Below are positions 7,577 through 14,459 of a stretch of 26,955 nt of DNA, piece after piece. Under the pieces are notes generated by a model, which did no database searches, was not told the DNA's origin, and worked only from the letters and a program-made list of their open reading frames with translations. A program made the position numbers and the translations under genes. Source of the stretch: CAZVEE01 sp964625525 (GTDB lineage Bacteria; Pseudomonadota; Alphaproteobacteria; JAJFIK01); the NCBI GenBank assembly GCA_964625525.1, contig CAZVEE010000047.1, forward strand, positions 1-26,955, written 5' to 3'. Position 1 is the stretch's first letter. Each line of letters opens with the position of its first letter.

Positions 7577-7610
7577 GCCAGAGCCTGAGACAATTTTTGC
7601 GCGCAGTCTG

Positions 7611-7690
7611 ATTGCCGACGGGGCAATGGCGCAGTTTCGGCCTGGTGAAACAGTCTCCGGTGCCCGCTTGTTGGGGCAAGCTCGCACCGG
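7611..7690 (+). promoter_or_regulatory. Two-hairpin 5' leader upstream of the gene at 7716
   Basis: Hairpin 1 is ATTGCC (7611-7616), loop GACGG, GGCAAT (7622-7627). Hairpin 2 is CCGGTGC (7657-7663) with GCACCGG (7684-7690), enclosing a 2x2 internal loop and a second perfect stem GCTTG (7666-7670) with CAAGC (7677-7681) and a 6-nt loop. The second structure ends about 11 nt before the AAGGGA ribosome-binding site of the gene at 7716. No T-run follows on either strand, so it is not an intrinsic terminator. A cis-regulatory leader is likely, but its signal is unknown. Confidence 0.45.
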
Positions 7691-7715
7691 ATGAGCGTGA
7701 GTAAGGGATGCAGTT

Positions 7716-8228
7716 ATGGCGAGTGATGCGTTTCGTCAGCAAGTAGCGACCCGTGTACAAGACATGTTGGGAGAGCCTATTCCCAACAGCTCAGCCGATC
7801 ACGCTGCGGTCCTGATCGAACACTTGTTTGGCAGCGCCGACCGGCGCATGGACATTGTCGCTGACACGCTTCCGGCGCAGATTTTCGCCACGCCAGATGT
7901 GCTTGAAAAGGCGGAAGCCTTCCTTGCCAAACCGGGCGGACGGCTCCGACTTCTTGTCGAAGATGCGGATGCGATTAGCGCGCATCCGCTGTTCGGCCCA
8001 GCCGCCGCGCGCGGCGCCATTGATGTCCGTGTTGCCCCGCCGTCTGTCTGCTCCCGCATCGCCTTCCATTTCGCCGTGAGCGACGGCACCAGCTACCGCT
8101 TTCAACATGACCGCACGCTGCACGCCGCCGTCGGCGCCTTTGGCGACATGGACGGGGCGGCTAATCTGGAAAATATCTTCCAATCGTTATGGGATGCCTC
8201 GGCGGCCGCCGACGACACCATCCACTAA
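7716..8228 (+). CDS. Uncharacterised protein, possibly PLD-like (DUF7931-type)
   Basis: A 170-aa protein, probably cytosolic, with no signal peptide or TM segment. The region from about residue 44 (RMDIVADTLPAQIFATPDVLEKAEAFL, then RLRLLVEDADAI, then IDVRVAPP) has the alternating beta/alpha pattern of phospholipase D-like domains. The ending NLENIFQSLWDAS resembles the closing helix often seen in that fold. The catalytic HxK motif of active PLD enzymes is absent, so a binding or sensing role is more likely than catalysis. The assignment is a fold-level impression, not a confident match. The ATG at 7716 follows AAGGGA with good spacing. It is convergent with the CYTH-CHAD gene (20-nt gap) and sits inside an interrupted his cluster. 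Confidence 0.7.
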   Translation: MASDAFRQQVATRVQDMLGEPIPNSSADHAAVLIEHLFGSADRRMDIVADTLPAQIFATPDVLEKAEAFLAKPGGRLRLLVEDADAISAHPLFGPAAARGAIDVRVAPPSVCSRIAFHFAVSDGTSYRFQHDRTLHAAVGAFGDMDGAANLENIFQSLWDASAAADDTIH

Positions 8229-8248
8229 TCGCGGCAAACGGTTTTCTT

Positions 8249-9826
8249 TCAGGCTTTTGTGGGTTTTTTCGCCCAAAACATGGGTTCTTGTGCCCACGCG
8301 GTGAACCGCGCTTCCACCTTTTTCCAGTCCCGAGTCGCCGCTTTGCGATGCCACTCGATTACCCGCGCCACGGCATGGGTGAGACCCGGGTCCGCGCTGT
8401 GCTCTAAAAGACCAGGCAGCAAAGTTTCAGCGGTCGCCATATCGTTCAACGCGCCAAACAGATCCTGCAACCGCGCCAGCCGCTTGCCATAGGCGGCGGC
8501 CGCCTGCGGATCGAACAGACCGCCGAAAAACTCAACCGCATAGCGCAGTTTCTTGATTTCAATGCGCAGGGCATGGCGCGCCTCCACATCAAGACCTGCC
8601 AGATCATCCGCCGGGGCCCGCACGCGGGCGGCCCGTTTGTCGAGCATCCCCCGTGCAAACCCCCGGGCCGAGCGGCCAAGCCGTGGCAGGGCCGCATCCG
8701 TCCGCCAGCCTCGCGCTTCGATCATGTCCGACAGGCCAAGCGCGAACTGCGCCACCAAGCTGGTGTCTTGGAAGACGGCCAGCAGAGCGTCCCATTCCCG
8801 CTCGCGCCGCTCCGCCAGGCGATCGCCTAAGCGGAGCAGGTGCAGATCGCTCTCACCATGGTCGAGCACAGGGGCCAGGATCTCACTGCTCACCACATCC
8901 AGATCCCGCACACGCCCCAACAGACCAGCGAGCGTGCGGGCCTGCAACGCCAGATCGCTCAGCGCCGCGCGGCCTGTGGCCTGGCGAAACACACTGATCG
9001 CGGCGCGCAGGCGGCGCAGGCCCACACGCATCTGATGCACGCCGACCGGATCGCGGGCCTCCACGACCGTCGGTTCATTGGCGACAATCTGAGCCAAGCA
9101 TTCGGAGAAGACCGCCGCCATGGCCTTTTCCGTCGTGGCTTTACCGGGGAGCACGGGGGCAAGGGCCTTGCGGGGGCTGGGCAAGGTCCCCTCACGCAGC
9201 GCATAGCCCCGCGCCGCCTTGCTGGCCACGCCGAGCCGCACCGGCGCCTGCGTGCTGAGAGCCCGGGCGAGCGTGAGAAGGGCGCGCGGGTTCCCCTCGA
9301 CAAGTTCCAACTCCACCTCGCAGAGGGGGCGGCGCAAGGGGCCAGCTTGAATCTCGCCCCGATCCACAGCGATTTCCACCGCCGTGCCACAGGGCATGGT
9401 ACAGACGCGTTTGGCGCGCTGCACCACAGTGCGAAAGACGGAGCGGAGATATTTCACCGCCATTTGGTCTTCGACCATGGCGCGCAGACCCGCATGGGGG
9501 ATGCGGGACGGATCCGGGTCGGGCGAAGACAGGTCGGCGTCGAATTCAGCCCGGTCCGTGACGGCGCCAGCGGCCGTGCCGTGAGTCTTGACCGTTTGCA
9601 CAATGCGGCCCTTGGCTTCGCGCACCCGCAAGGCAAAGCCCCGGCGCAGAAACGCGTGGTCGCCCGTGTCGTAATAGGTGGTCACCTGGCGCACTGGCTC
9701 ACGGGCGAGGGCCGCGGCCACGGACGGATCGGCGGCCAGCGCCTCAAGCGCGTCTGGCGCCACAAGCAATGTCAGCTCAATTTCCCGATCACCCGTCTCA
9801 GGCTCCGTTCCAGACCGTTCCGCCAT
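8249..9826 (-). CDS. CYTH and CHAD domain protein (triphosphate/polyphosphate related)
   Basis: A 525-aa cytosolic protein with an N-terminal CYTH (triphosphate tunnel) domain and a C-terminal CHAD domain, a pairing found in inorganic triphosphatases (YgiF type) and polyphosphate-associated proteins. CYTH features: EIEL at 15-18, YYDT (51-54), LRVR (66-69), K80, EIAVDRGEI (151-159), CEVELELVEG (169-178) and SKAARGYAL (202-210). The N-terminal signature should read ExExK, but here residue 19 is Thr (EIELT), so a substrate-binding lysine is missing. CHAD: the first conserved basic helix HQMRVGLRRLR (264-274), then LRDLDVV-type residues, a second basic helix LRIEIKKLRYAVEFF, and LQDLFGALND. The ATG at 9826 fits the family. 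Activity as a triphosphatase is uncertain; polyphosphate binding by CHAD is plausible. Confidence 0.92.
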   Translation of the reverse strand: MAERSGTEPETGDREIELTLLVAPDALEALAADPSVAAALAREPVRQVTTYYDTGDHAFLRRGFALRVREAKGRIVQTVKTHGTAAGAVTDRAEFDADLSSPDPDPSRIPHAGLRAMVEDQMAVKYLRSVFRTVVQRAKRVCTMPCGTAVEIAVDRGEIQAGPLRRPLCEVELELVEGNPRALLTLARALSTQAPVRLGVASKAARGYALREGTLPSPRKALAPVLPGKATTEKAMAAVFSECLAQIVANEPTVVEARDPVGVHQMRVGLRRLRAAISVFRQATGRAALSDLALQARTLAGLLGRVRDLDVVSSEILAPVLDHGESDLHLLRLGDRLAERREREWDALLAVFQDTSLVAQFALGLSDMIEARGWRTDAALPRLGRSARGFARGMLDKRAARVRAPADDLAGLDVEARHALRIEIKKLRYAVEFFGGLFDPQAAAAYGKRLARLQDLFGALNDMATAETLLPGLLEHSADPGLTHAVARVIEWHRKAATRDWKKVEARFTAWAQEPMFWAKKPTKA

Positions 9827-9863
9827 GCACCCCGCCAGCCCCCGTCAACACCCATGGCTCGTC

Positions 9864-9892
9864 ATAGTAGCAGAAGCCGCCGCGTCCGTCAT
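9864..9892 (-). promoter_or_regulatory. Candidate sigma-70-type promoter for the CYTH-CHAD gene
   Basis: Reading the minus strand, ATGACG (9892-9887; four of six matches to TTGACA) is followed by a 17-nt spacer and TACTAT (9869-9864; four of six matches to TATAAT). Transcription would start near 9857, about 30 nt before the ATG at 9826. It lies in the 140-nt gap after hisF, which suggests the CYTH-CHAD gene is expressed separately from hisHAF. Confidence 0.35.
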
Positions 9893-9966
9893 GGAATGCC
9901 CGCATGTAAACTCGCCTAACGGGTATTCCGCGACGGTTTCGTGACACTGCCTACAAAATGGGCAAG

Positions 9967-10731
9967 TCAGTCGGTGTGGCGCACCGGCAAGCCCGCCGCC
10001 GCAAGATGCGTCTTGGCCTCTGCGAGGGAGTGTTCCCCAAAATGGAAGATGGATGCCGCCAAGACCGCATTGGCCCGGCCTTCCCGGGCGCCTTCGACCA
10101 GATGGTCGAGCGTCCCGACGCCCCCGGACGCGATGACCGGCACGGACACCGCATCCGACACCGAGCGGGTCAAGGCCAAGTCGAAGCCGGAACGCGTGCC
10201 ATCGCGATCCATGGAGGTCAGGAGGATCTCGCCCGCGCCCCGCTCCACCACGGTGCGCGCGAACTCCACCGCGTCAAGGCCCGTGGGCTGGCGCCCGCCA
10301 TGGGTAAAAATCTCCCAACGATTGCCGGATACACGACGGGCATCGATGGCGACGACAATGCACTGGCTGCCGAAACGGCGCGCGGCCTCTTCCACAAAGG
10401 CTGGGTTGCGCACCGCCGCCGTGTTGATGGAGACCTTGTCCGCACCCGCCAGCAGCAGCGCCCGGATGTCCTCCACCTCGCGCACACCGCCGCCGACGGT
10501 CAGCGGCATGAAGCAGTGCTCAGCGGTGCGGCGCACCACATCCAGCAGAATGCCTCGGCGCTCGTGACTGGCGGTGATATCGAGAAAGCATAGCTCATCA
10601 GCGCCGGCGCGGTCATAGATACGGGCCTGTTCCACCGGATCGCCCGCATCACGCAGATCCTCAAACTGCACGCCCTTCACAACGCGGCCGTCTTTCACAT
10701 CGAGGCAGGGAATAATGCGCAGCTTCAGCAT
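9967..10731 (-). CDS. hisF: Imidazole glycerol phosphate synthase, cyclase subunit HisF
   Basis: Works with HisH to convert PRFAR plus ammonia to imidazole glycerol phosphate and AICAR in histidine synthesis. The 254-aa (beta/alpha)8 barrel has the two catalytic aspartates, D11 (PCLDVKDGRVVKG) and D130 (VVAIDARR). Phosphate-binding motifs are GGGVR and IASGGVG. The internal half-barrel repeat is visible (VGGGV and ASGGVG). The ATG at 10731 is 12 nt after the hisA stop, with AAGGCGAG acting as a Shine-Dalgarno between them; this is one operon with hisA and hisH. Confidence 0.98.
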   Translation of the reverse strand: MLKLRIIPCLDVKDGRVVKGVQFEDLRDAGDPVEQARIYDRAGADELCFLDITASHERRGILLDVVRRTAEHCFMPLTVGGGVREVEDIRALLLAGADKVSINTAAVRNPAFVEEAARRFGSQCIVVAIDARRVSGNRWEIFTHGGRQPTGLDAVEFARTVVERGAGEILLTSMDRDGTRSGFDLALTRSVSDAVSVPVIASGGVGTLDHLVEGAREGRANAVLAASIFHFGEHSLAEAKTHLAAAGLPVRHTD

Positions 10732-10743
10732 GAACTCGCCTTT

Positions 10744-11454
10744 TCAAAGGGTCTTGAGGGCGTCACGCGGCTCGATCCGCCCGTCATAAAGCGCCCGACC
10801 AATGATTGCGCCCGCCAAACCCGCCGTTTTGACCGCTTTCAGGTCTGAAAGATCCGCCACGCCGCCGGAAACGATCACCGGCAGGCCCACGGCAGCTGCG
10901 AGCGCGGCACTGGCGGGCACATTGGCCCCGCCCAGAAGACCATCCCGCTCGATATCCGTATGAATGAGGGCCGCTACGCCCGCATCTTCAAACCGGCGTG
11001 CCAGCTCTTCGACCTCTAAATCCGCCGCCTGGGCCCAACCTTCGATGGCCACGCGCCCGCCCCGGGCATCAATGCCGACCGCAATACGCCCGGGCCAGCG
11101 CGCGGCCAGATCCTTCACCAGCACCGGGTCCCGGACCGCCGCCGTGCCCAGAACGATCCGGTCGATGCCCTGATCGAGCCAGTAATGGGCCGTATCACGG
11201 TCACGGATCCCGCCTCCGAGCTGGATCGGCAGGTCAATGGCGGCCCGAATGGCTTCAACAGACGTGCTATTGACCGGTTTTCCTTCAAAAGCCCCGTTCA
11301 GATCCACCAAATGCAGCCATTCAAAGCCCATCTGCGCAAAATCGCGGGCTTGAGCCACTGGATCGGTGTTGAACACCGTGTCGCGGGCCATATCGCCCTG
11401 TTCCAGACGCACGCAGTGGCCGTCTTTCAAATCAATCGCGGGATAAAGGATCAT
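10744..11454 (-). CDS. hisA: ProFAR isomerase HisA
   Basis: Phosphoribosylformimino-5-aminoimidazole carboxamide ribotide isomerase, the fourth step of histidine synthesis. The 236-aa (beta/alpha)8 barrel carries the two catalytic aspartates D8 (PAIDLKDG) and D129 (VGIDARGG), with phosphate-binding loops LGGGIRD and VSGGVAD. The start ATG at 11454 directly follows a 13-nt tandem duplication that also spans the hisH stop codon. With one repeat copy, the hisH TGA and the hisA ATG would overlap as TGATG, the compact arrangement expected in a translationally coupled operon. It forms a minus-strand operon hisH-hisA-hisF. Confidence 0.97.
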   Translation of the reverse strand: MILYPAIDLKDGHCVRLEQGDMARDTVFNTDPVAQARDFAQMGFEWLHLVDLNGAFEGKPVNSTSVEAIRAAIDLPIQLGGGIRDRDTAHYWLDQGIDRIVLGTAAVRDPVLVKDLAARWPGRIAVGIDARGGRVAIEGWAQAADLEVEELARRFEDAGVAALIHTDIERDGLLGGANVPASAALAAAVGLPVIVSGGVADLSDLKAVKTAGLAGAIIGRALYDGRIEPRDALKTL

Positions 11455-11479
11455 CAGGGGGTCCAGTCAGGGGGTCCAG
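11454..11479. repeat. 13-nt perfect tandem duplication at the hisH/hisA junction
   Basis: TCAGGGGGTCCAG occurs twice in a row (11454-11466 and 11467-11479). On the coding (minus) strand it repeats the last codons and stop of hisH and leads into the hisA start codon. It appears to have moved the hisH stop 13 nt away from an ancestral stop/start overlap, giving the present 12-nt spacer. Confidence 0.95.
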
Positions 11480-12147
11480 CGCAGGAAGTTGGCGAGCAAG
11501 GCCAGGCCGACCGCCTGGCTCTTTTCCGGGTGAAACTGGGTGCCAATGAGGGTATCCCGGCCGATAACAGCCGTGATCGCCCCTCCATAATCGGTTTTCG
11601 CCAGCATATGGGCCGGGTTGTCCACCTCAAAGCAGTAGGAATGCACAAAATAAGCGTGAGGACCGCCAGTTTGGTCGGGAAATCCCGCCAGCATGGGATG
11701 GGCGGGCGCGGCCAGCTCCAGTACGTTCCAGCCCATATGGGGGCTCTTCAAGGCACGGTTTTCGCCCGTAACCGCCCCCTTGCGGGCCTCCAAGGCCACC
11801 ACATGGCCTGGAATCCAGCCCAAACCTTCAAAAAGCCCGTGCTCATGGCCCAGATGCGCCATCAACTGCATGCCAACACAGATGCCCAGCAGCGGCCGGC
11901 CCTTCCAGCGAATGGCATGCTCCAGCGCGTCGATCATGCCGTCAATGGCCACAAGGCCAGCGCGGCAATCGGCGAACGCGCCCACGCCCGGGAGCACAAT
12001 GCGATCGGCGCGCGCGACCGCCGCCGGGTCGCTCGTCACCAGAACCGTGGTGTCGCGGTGGCTGTCCCGCGCCGCCCGTTGCAGGGCCTTTTCCGCCGAG
12101 CGCAAATTGCCCGAGCCGTAATCGATAATCGCAACTGTCGGCGACAC
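11467..12147 (-). CDS. hisH: Imidazole glycerol phosphate synthase, glutaminase subunit HisH
   Basis: Class I glutamine amidotransferase that supplies ammonia to HisF. The 226-aa product has the nucleophile elbow LLGICVGMQ with catalytic C90, and the His/Glu pair in GTQFHPEKSQ (H206, E208). The oxyanion segment PGVGAF lies at 53-58, and the N-terminal IIDYGSGNL is diagnostic. The start codon is GTG (12147), with GGGAG about 12 nt upstream. It is first in the hisHAF operon. The usual upstream neighbour hisB is absent; a 63-aa membrane protein gene lies there instead, 39 nt upstream on the same strand. Confidence 0.97.
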   Translation of the reverse strand: MSPTVAIIDYGSGNLRSAEKALQRAARDSHRDTTVLVTSDPAAVARADRIVLPGVGAFADCRAGLVAIDGMIDALEHAIRWKGRPLLGICVGMQLMAHLGHEHGLFEGLGWIPGHVVALEARKGAVTGENRALKSPHMGWNVLELAAPAHPMLAGFPDQTGGPHAYFVHSYCFEVDNPAHMLAKTDYGGAITAVIGRDTLIGTQFHPEKSQAVGLALLANFLRWTP

Positions 12148-12186
12148 GGTTCGCAGTGCTCCCTCATTGTCGTGAACGCTGGCGGG

Positions 12187-12378
12187 TCAATTCCACCGGT
12201 CGTCTTGCAGAAAATGCGGGTCGTCATCCTCATCGTCATGGCCTTCGCCCCCATGCTCGTCCCGGCGTTTGCCCGGTTTGGCATGGGGCGGACGCACGAC
12301 GCGCAATTTGCCGACCACGATGATGATGAGCGCCACAGCGAGCACCAGCACGCCGCCAATCACAAGGGTTGCTGTCAT
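12187..12378 (-). CDS. Small single-pass membrane protein with acidic His-rich tail
   Basis: A 63-aa protein with one N-terminal transmembrane helix (about residues 4-23, VIGGVLVLAVALIIIVVG), a basic stretch (KLRVVRPPHAKPGKRR) and an acidic, His-containing tail (DEHGGEGHDDEDDDPHFLQDDRWN). The positive-inside rule puts the C-terminus in the cytosol. The Asp/His density could bind metal ions, but no motif proves this. The ATG at 12378 is preceded at close range by AAGGCGG. It is 39 nt upstream of hisH and probably co-transcribed with it. I do not recognise a named family. Confidence 0.6.
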   Translation of the reverse strand: MTATLVIGGVLVLAVALIIIVVGKLRVVRPPHAKPGKRRDEHGGEGHDDEDDDPHFLQDDRWN

Positions 12379-12457
12379 CCGCCTTGCATCCGCACTCCGG
12401 GCTCCTGCACCCTAGGTTTCGAACCGCGACCATGGCGCCGCGCGCACAGCGATGCAA

Positions 12458-12472
12458 GGGGCCCGTGGCCCC
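12458..12472. other. Strong GC hairpin in the divergent region before hslV
   Basis: GGGGCC (12458-12463), loop CGT, GGCCCC (12467-12472): a perfect 6-bp GC stem. It lies in the 180-nt region between the divergent small membrane protein gene and hslV, upstream of the hslV promoter candidate. No T-run is adjacent. Confidence 0.4.
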
Positions 12473-12484
12473 CGCGCACCACCA

Positions 12485-12512
12485 CTTGATCACGTCCAAA
12501 GACGCGATACAT
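12485..12512 (+). promoter_or_regulatory. Weak heat-shock-type promoter candidate for hslVU
   Basis: CTTGATC (12485-12491) is followed after 13 nt by CGATACAT (12505-12512). The -35 half resembles the RpoH CTTGAAA element; the -10 match to CCCATNT is poor. The distance to the hslV ATG (12559) is suitable. hslVU is a heat-shock operon in many proteobacteria, which is the main reason to list it. Confidence 0.28.
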
Positions 12513-12558
12513 GGTGCCGGGTCCTGGCCGCGGCCCCACAACGGAAACGATATATCCC

Positions 12559-13119
12559 ATGAGTGCTGATCCCCAAGCTTCCCAAACCTGGCACGGCACC
12601 ACCATCCTTTCGGTGCGCAAAGGCGACGAGGTGGTTGTCGCTGGGGACGGCCAAGTGAGCCTTGGCCCGACCATCATCAAGGGCAGTGCCCGTAAAGTGC
12701 GCCCGCTCGGCTCCGCCGGCACGGTGATCGCTGGCTTCGCCGGGGCGACCGCCGACGCCATGACCCTGTTTGAGCGCCTGGAAGCCAAGCTCGAAACCTA
12801 TCCCAACCAACTCACGCGCGCGGCGGTGGAGCTGGCCAAGGACTGGCGGACGGACCGCTTCCTGCGCCGGCTTGAGGCCATGATGATCGTGGCCGACACC
12901 ACGACCACGCTGGTGCTGACGGGCACGGGCGATGTGCTGGAGCCCGATGGCGGGATCGCGGCCATCGGTTCGGGCGGGAACTATGCGCTGGCCGCGGCCC
13001 GTGCACTCGCCGACAGCGACCATGACGCGGAAACAGTGGCACGCAAGGCCATGGCCATCGCGGCCGAGATCTGCGTCTACACGAATGATTCTCTGACGAT
13101 CGAACGTCTGAAAGGCTAA
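12559..13119 (+). CDS. hslV: HslV peptidase subunit of the HslUV protease
   Basis: Proteasome-like threonine peptidase that degrades unfolded cytosolic proteins when capped by the HslU ATPase. The 186-aa product has the mature N-terminal signature GTTILSVRK; cleavage after Gly13 would expose the catalytic Thr14, leaving a 13-residue propeptide. Longer propeptides than that of E. coli (a single Met) are usual in Alphaproteobacteria. AGDGQVSLG, RKVRPL and IGSGGNYALAAA are characteristic. The ATG at 12559 gives this family-typical start; a longer frame from 12511 is unsupported. hslU follows after 6 nt. Confidence 0.97.
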   Translation: MSADPQASQTWHGTTILSVRKGDEVVVAGDGQVSLGPTIIKGSARKVRPLGSAGTVIAGFAGATADAMTLFERLEAKLETYPNQLTRAAVELAKDWRTDRFLRRLEAMMIVADTTTTLVLTGTGDVLEPDGGIAAIGSGGNYALAAARALADSDHDAETVARKAMAIAAEICVYTNDSLTIERLKG

Positions 13120-13125
13120 CGCCCC

Positions 13126-14433
13126 ATGAGTTTCTTTTCGCCCCGCGAAATCGTCCACGAACTCGACCGCTTTATTGTTGGGCAGGCGGCCGCCAAGCGC
13201 GCCGTCGCCATTGCGCTGCGCAATCGCTGGCGGCGCATGCAGCTCGATGAGAGCCTGCGCGATGAAGTGCTGCCCAAAAACATCCTGATGATCGGGCCGA
13301 CCGGTGTGGGGAAGACGGAGATCTCCCGCCGCCTCGCAAAATTGGCGCAAGCGCCTTTCATCAAAGTCGAAGCCACAAAATTCACCGAAGTGGGCTATGT
13401 GGGCCGGGATGTGGAGCAGATCATCCGGGATCTGCTGGAATCCGCCATCACCATGGTGCGCGAGGCCAAGCGCAAAGATGTGATGTCGCGCGCGCATAAA
13501 AATGCGGAAGAGCGGGTGCTTGAAGCGATTGTCGGGCCTGGCGCGAGGGAGTCGGCCAAAGAGTCTTTTCGCCAAAAGCTGCGCGCCGGTGATCTGGACG
13601 ACAGCGAAATCGATATTCAGATTGCGGATAACTCATCGTCCATTCCGAATTTCGAAATCCCCGGCATGCCTGGCGCACAAATGGGCATGATCAACCTGAA
13701 TGATATCTTCGGCAAGGCCATGGGCGGGCGCACCAAATCCCGGCGCATGAAAGTGGCCGAAAGCTACGAGATTCTGGTCACAGAAGAGGCAGACAAGCTT
13801 CTGGAAGAAGACCAGGTGGTGCAGGACGCCATTTCAAAGGTTGAGAATGACGGCATCGTGTTTCTCGATGAGATCGACAAAATCACCGCACGCTCGGAAC
13901 GTCAGGGTGCGGATGTTAGTCGGGAAGGCGTACAGCGGGATCTGCTGCCGCTGATCGAAGGCACGACCGTGTCCACCAAGCACGGCGCGGTGAAAACGGA
14001 TCATATCCTGTTCATTGCATCAGGGGCGTTTCATCTGGCCAAACCCTCAGACCTCTTGCCGGAACTGCAAGGCCGCTTGCCCATTCGGGTAGAACTGGAA
14101 GCGCTCAGCCGGGATGATATGAAACGCATCCTGACCGAGCCGGAAGCCAGCCTGATCAAACAGTATACGGCATTGATGGAAACCGAGGGGGTGACCCTTC
14201 AGTTTACCGATGATGGCATTGATGCGCTTGCCGACATTGCCACCGATGTAAACACCACTGTGGAAAATATCGGCGCGCGGCGCCTGCATACGGTCATGGA
14301 ACGGGTTCTGGACGATATCAGTTTCGTGGCGCCGGACCGGGCGGGTGAAACGGTCACCGTGGATGCGGACTTTGTGAAGACCCATGTGGCGGACCTGGCC
14401 AAGAATGCGGATCTGAGCAAGTTTATTCTGTAA
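13126..14433 (+). CDS. hslU: HslU ATPase subunit of the HslUV protease
   Basis: AAA+ unfoldase that feeds substrates into HslV. The 435-aa product has Walker A GPTGVGKT (57-64) and Walker B VFLDEID (F246-L247-D248-E249). The I-domain lies between them and contains the divergent Gly/Met-rich segment GMPGAQMGMINLND. GRLPIRVEL and the sensor-2 region ENIGARRLHTVMERVL are also present. The C-terminal DLSKFIL is the tail that docks into HslV. The Shine-Dalgarno GAAAGG lies inside the end of hslV, so the two are translationally coupled. Confidence 0.98.
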   Translation: MSFFSPREIVHELDRFIVGQAAAKRAVAIALRNRWRRMQLDESLRDEVLPKNILMIGPTGVGKTEISRRLAKLAQAPFIKVEATKFTEVGYVGRDVEQIIRDLLESAITMVREAKRKDVMSRAHKNAEERVLEAIVGPGARESAKESFRQKLRAGDLDDSEIDIQIADNSSSIPNFEIPGMPGAQMGMINLNDIFGKAMGGRTKSRRMKVAESYEILVTEEADKLLEEDQVVQDAISKVENDGIVFLDEIDKITARSERQGADVSREGVQRDLLPLIEGTTVSTKHGAVKTDHILFIASGAFHLAKPSDLLPELQGRLPIRVELEALSRDDMKRILTEPEASLIKQYTALMETEGVTLQFTDDGIDALADIATDVNTTVENIGARRLHTVMERVLDDISFVAPDRAGETVTVDADFVKTHVADLAKNADLSKFIL

Positions 14434-14436
14434 ACG

Positions 14437-14459
14437 CCAGACCCTGCGTCAGGTCTTGG
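14437..14459. terminator. Hairpin between convergent hslU and smr
   Basis: CCAGACCCTG (14437-14446) pairs with CAGGTCTTGG (14450-14459) around a CGT loop, with imperfect pairing. It starts just after the hslU stop and overlaps the stop codon of the convergent smr gene (TGA, 14451 to 14449). The gap between the genes is only 15 nt, so one structure would serve both ends. Confidence 0.35.

Larger units (their letters stand above)
7351..7715. other. 365-nt intergenic region: small ORF plus structured leader
   Basis: This gap separates divergent hisE (minus) from the gene at 7716 (plus). It contains a small hairpin AGGTG-CAA-CACCT (7412-7424), the candidate small ORF at 7478-7576, and two further hairpins at 7611-7627 and 7657-7690 just before the start of the gene at 7716. 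I could not find a convincing sigma-70 promoter. The reading frame on the opposite strand through this gap has no protein-like features. Confidence 0.5.

Noticed and set aside
7431..7760. 109-codon frame on minus across the 7351-7715 gap
   Set aside because: Composition is not protein-like, it overlaps the start of the real gene at 7716, and it has no ribosome-binding site.
8840..9919. 359-codon open frame on plus opposite the CYTH-CHAD gene
   Set aside because: The minus-strand frame has clear CYTH and CHAD motifs; this frame has none.
12416..12430. tRNA T-loop-like GGTTTCGAACC near the hslV upstream region
   Set aside because: No matching acceptor, D or anticodon arms around it; only a short chance palindrome.
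11185..12489. 434-codon open frame on plus opposite hisA/hisH
   Set aside because: Covers two certain his genes on the other strand; composition is rich in His/Gln/Arg, as expected of an antisense frame.
12490..13575. 361-codon open frame on minus opposite hslV and the start of hslU
   Set aside because: Antisense to certain genes with no recognisable protein features.
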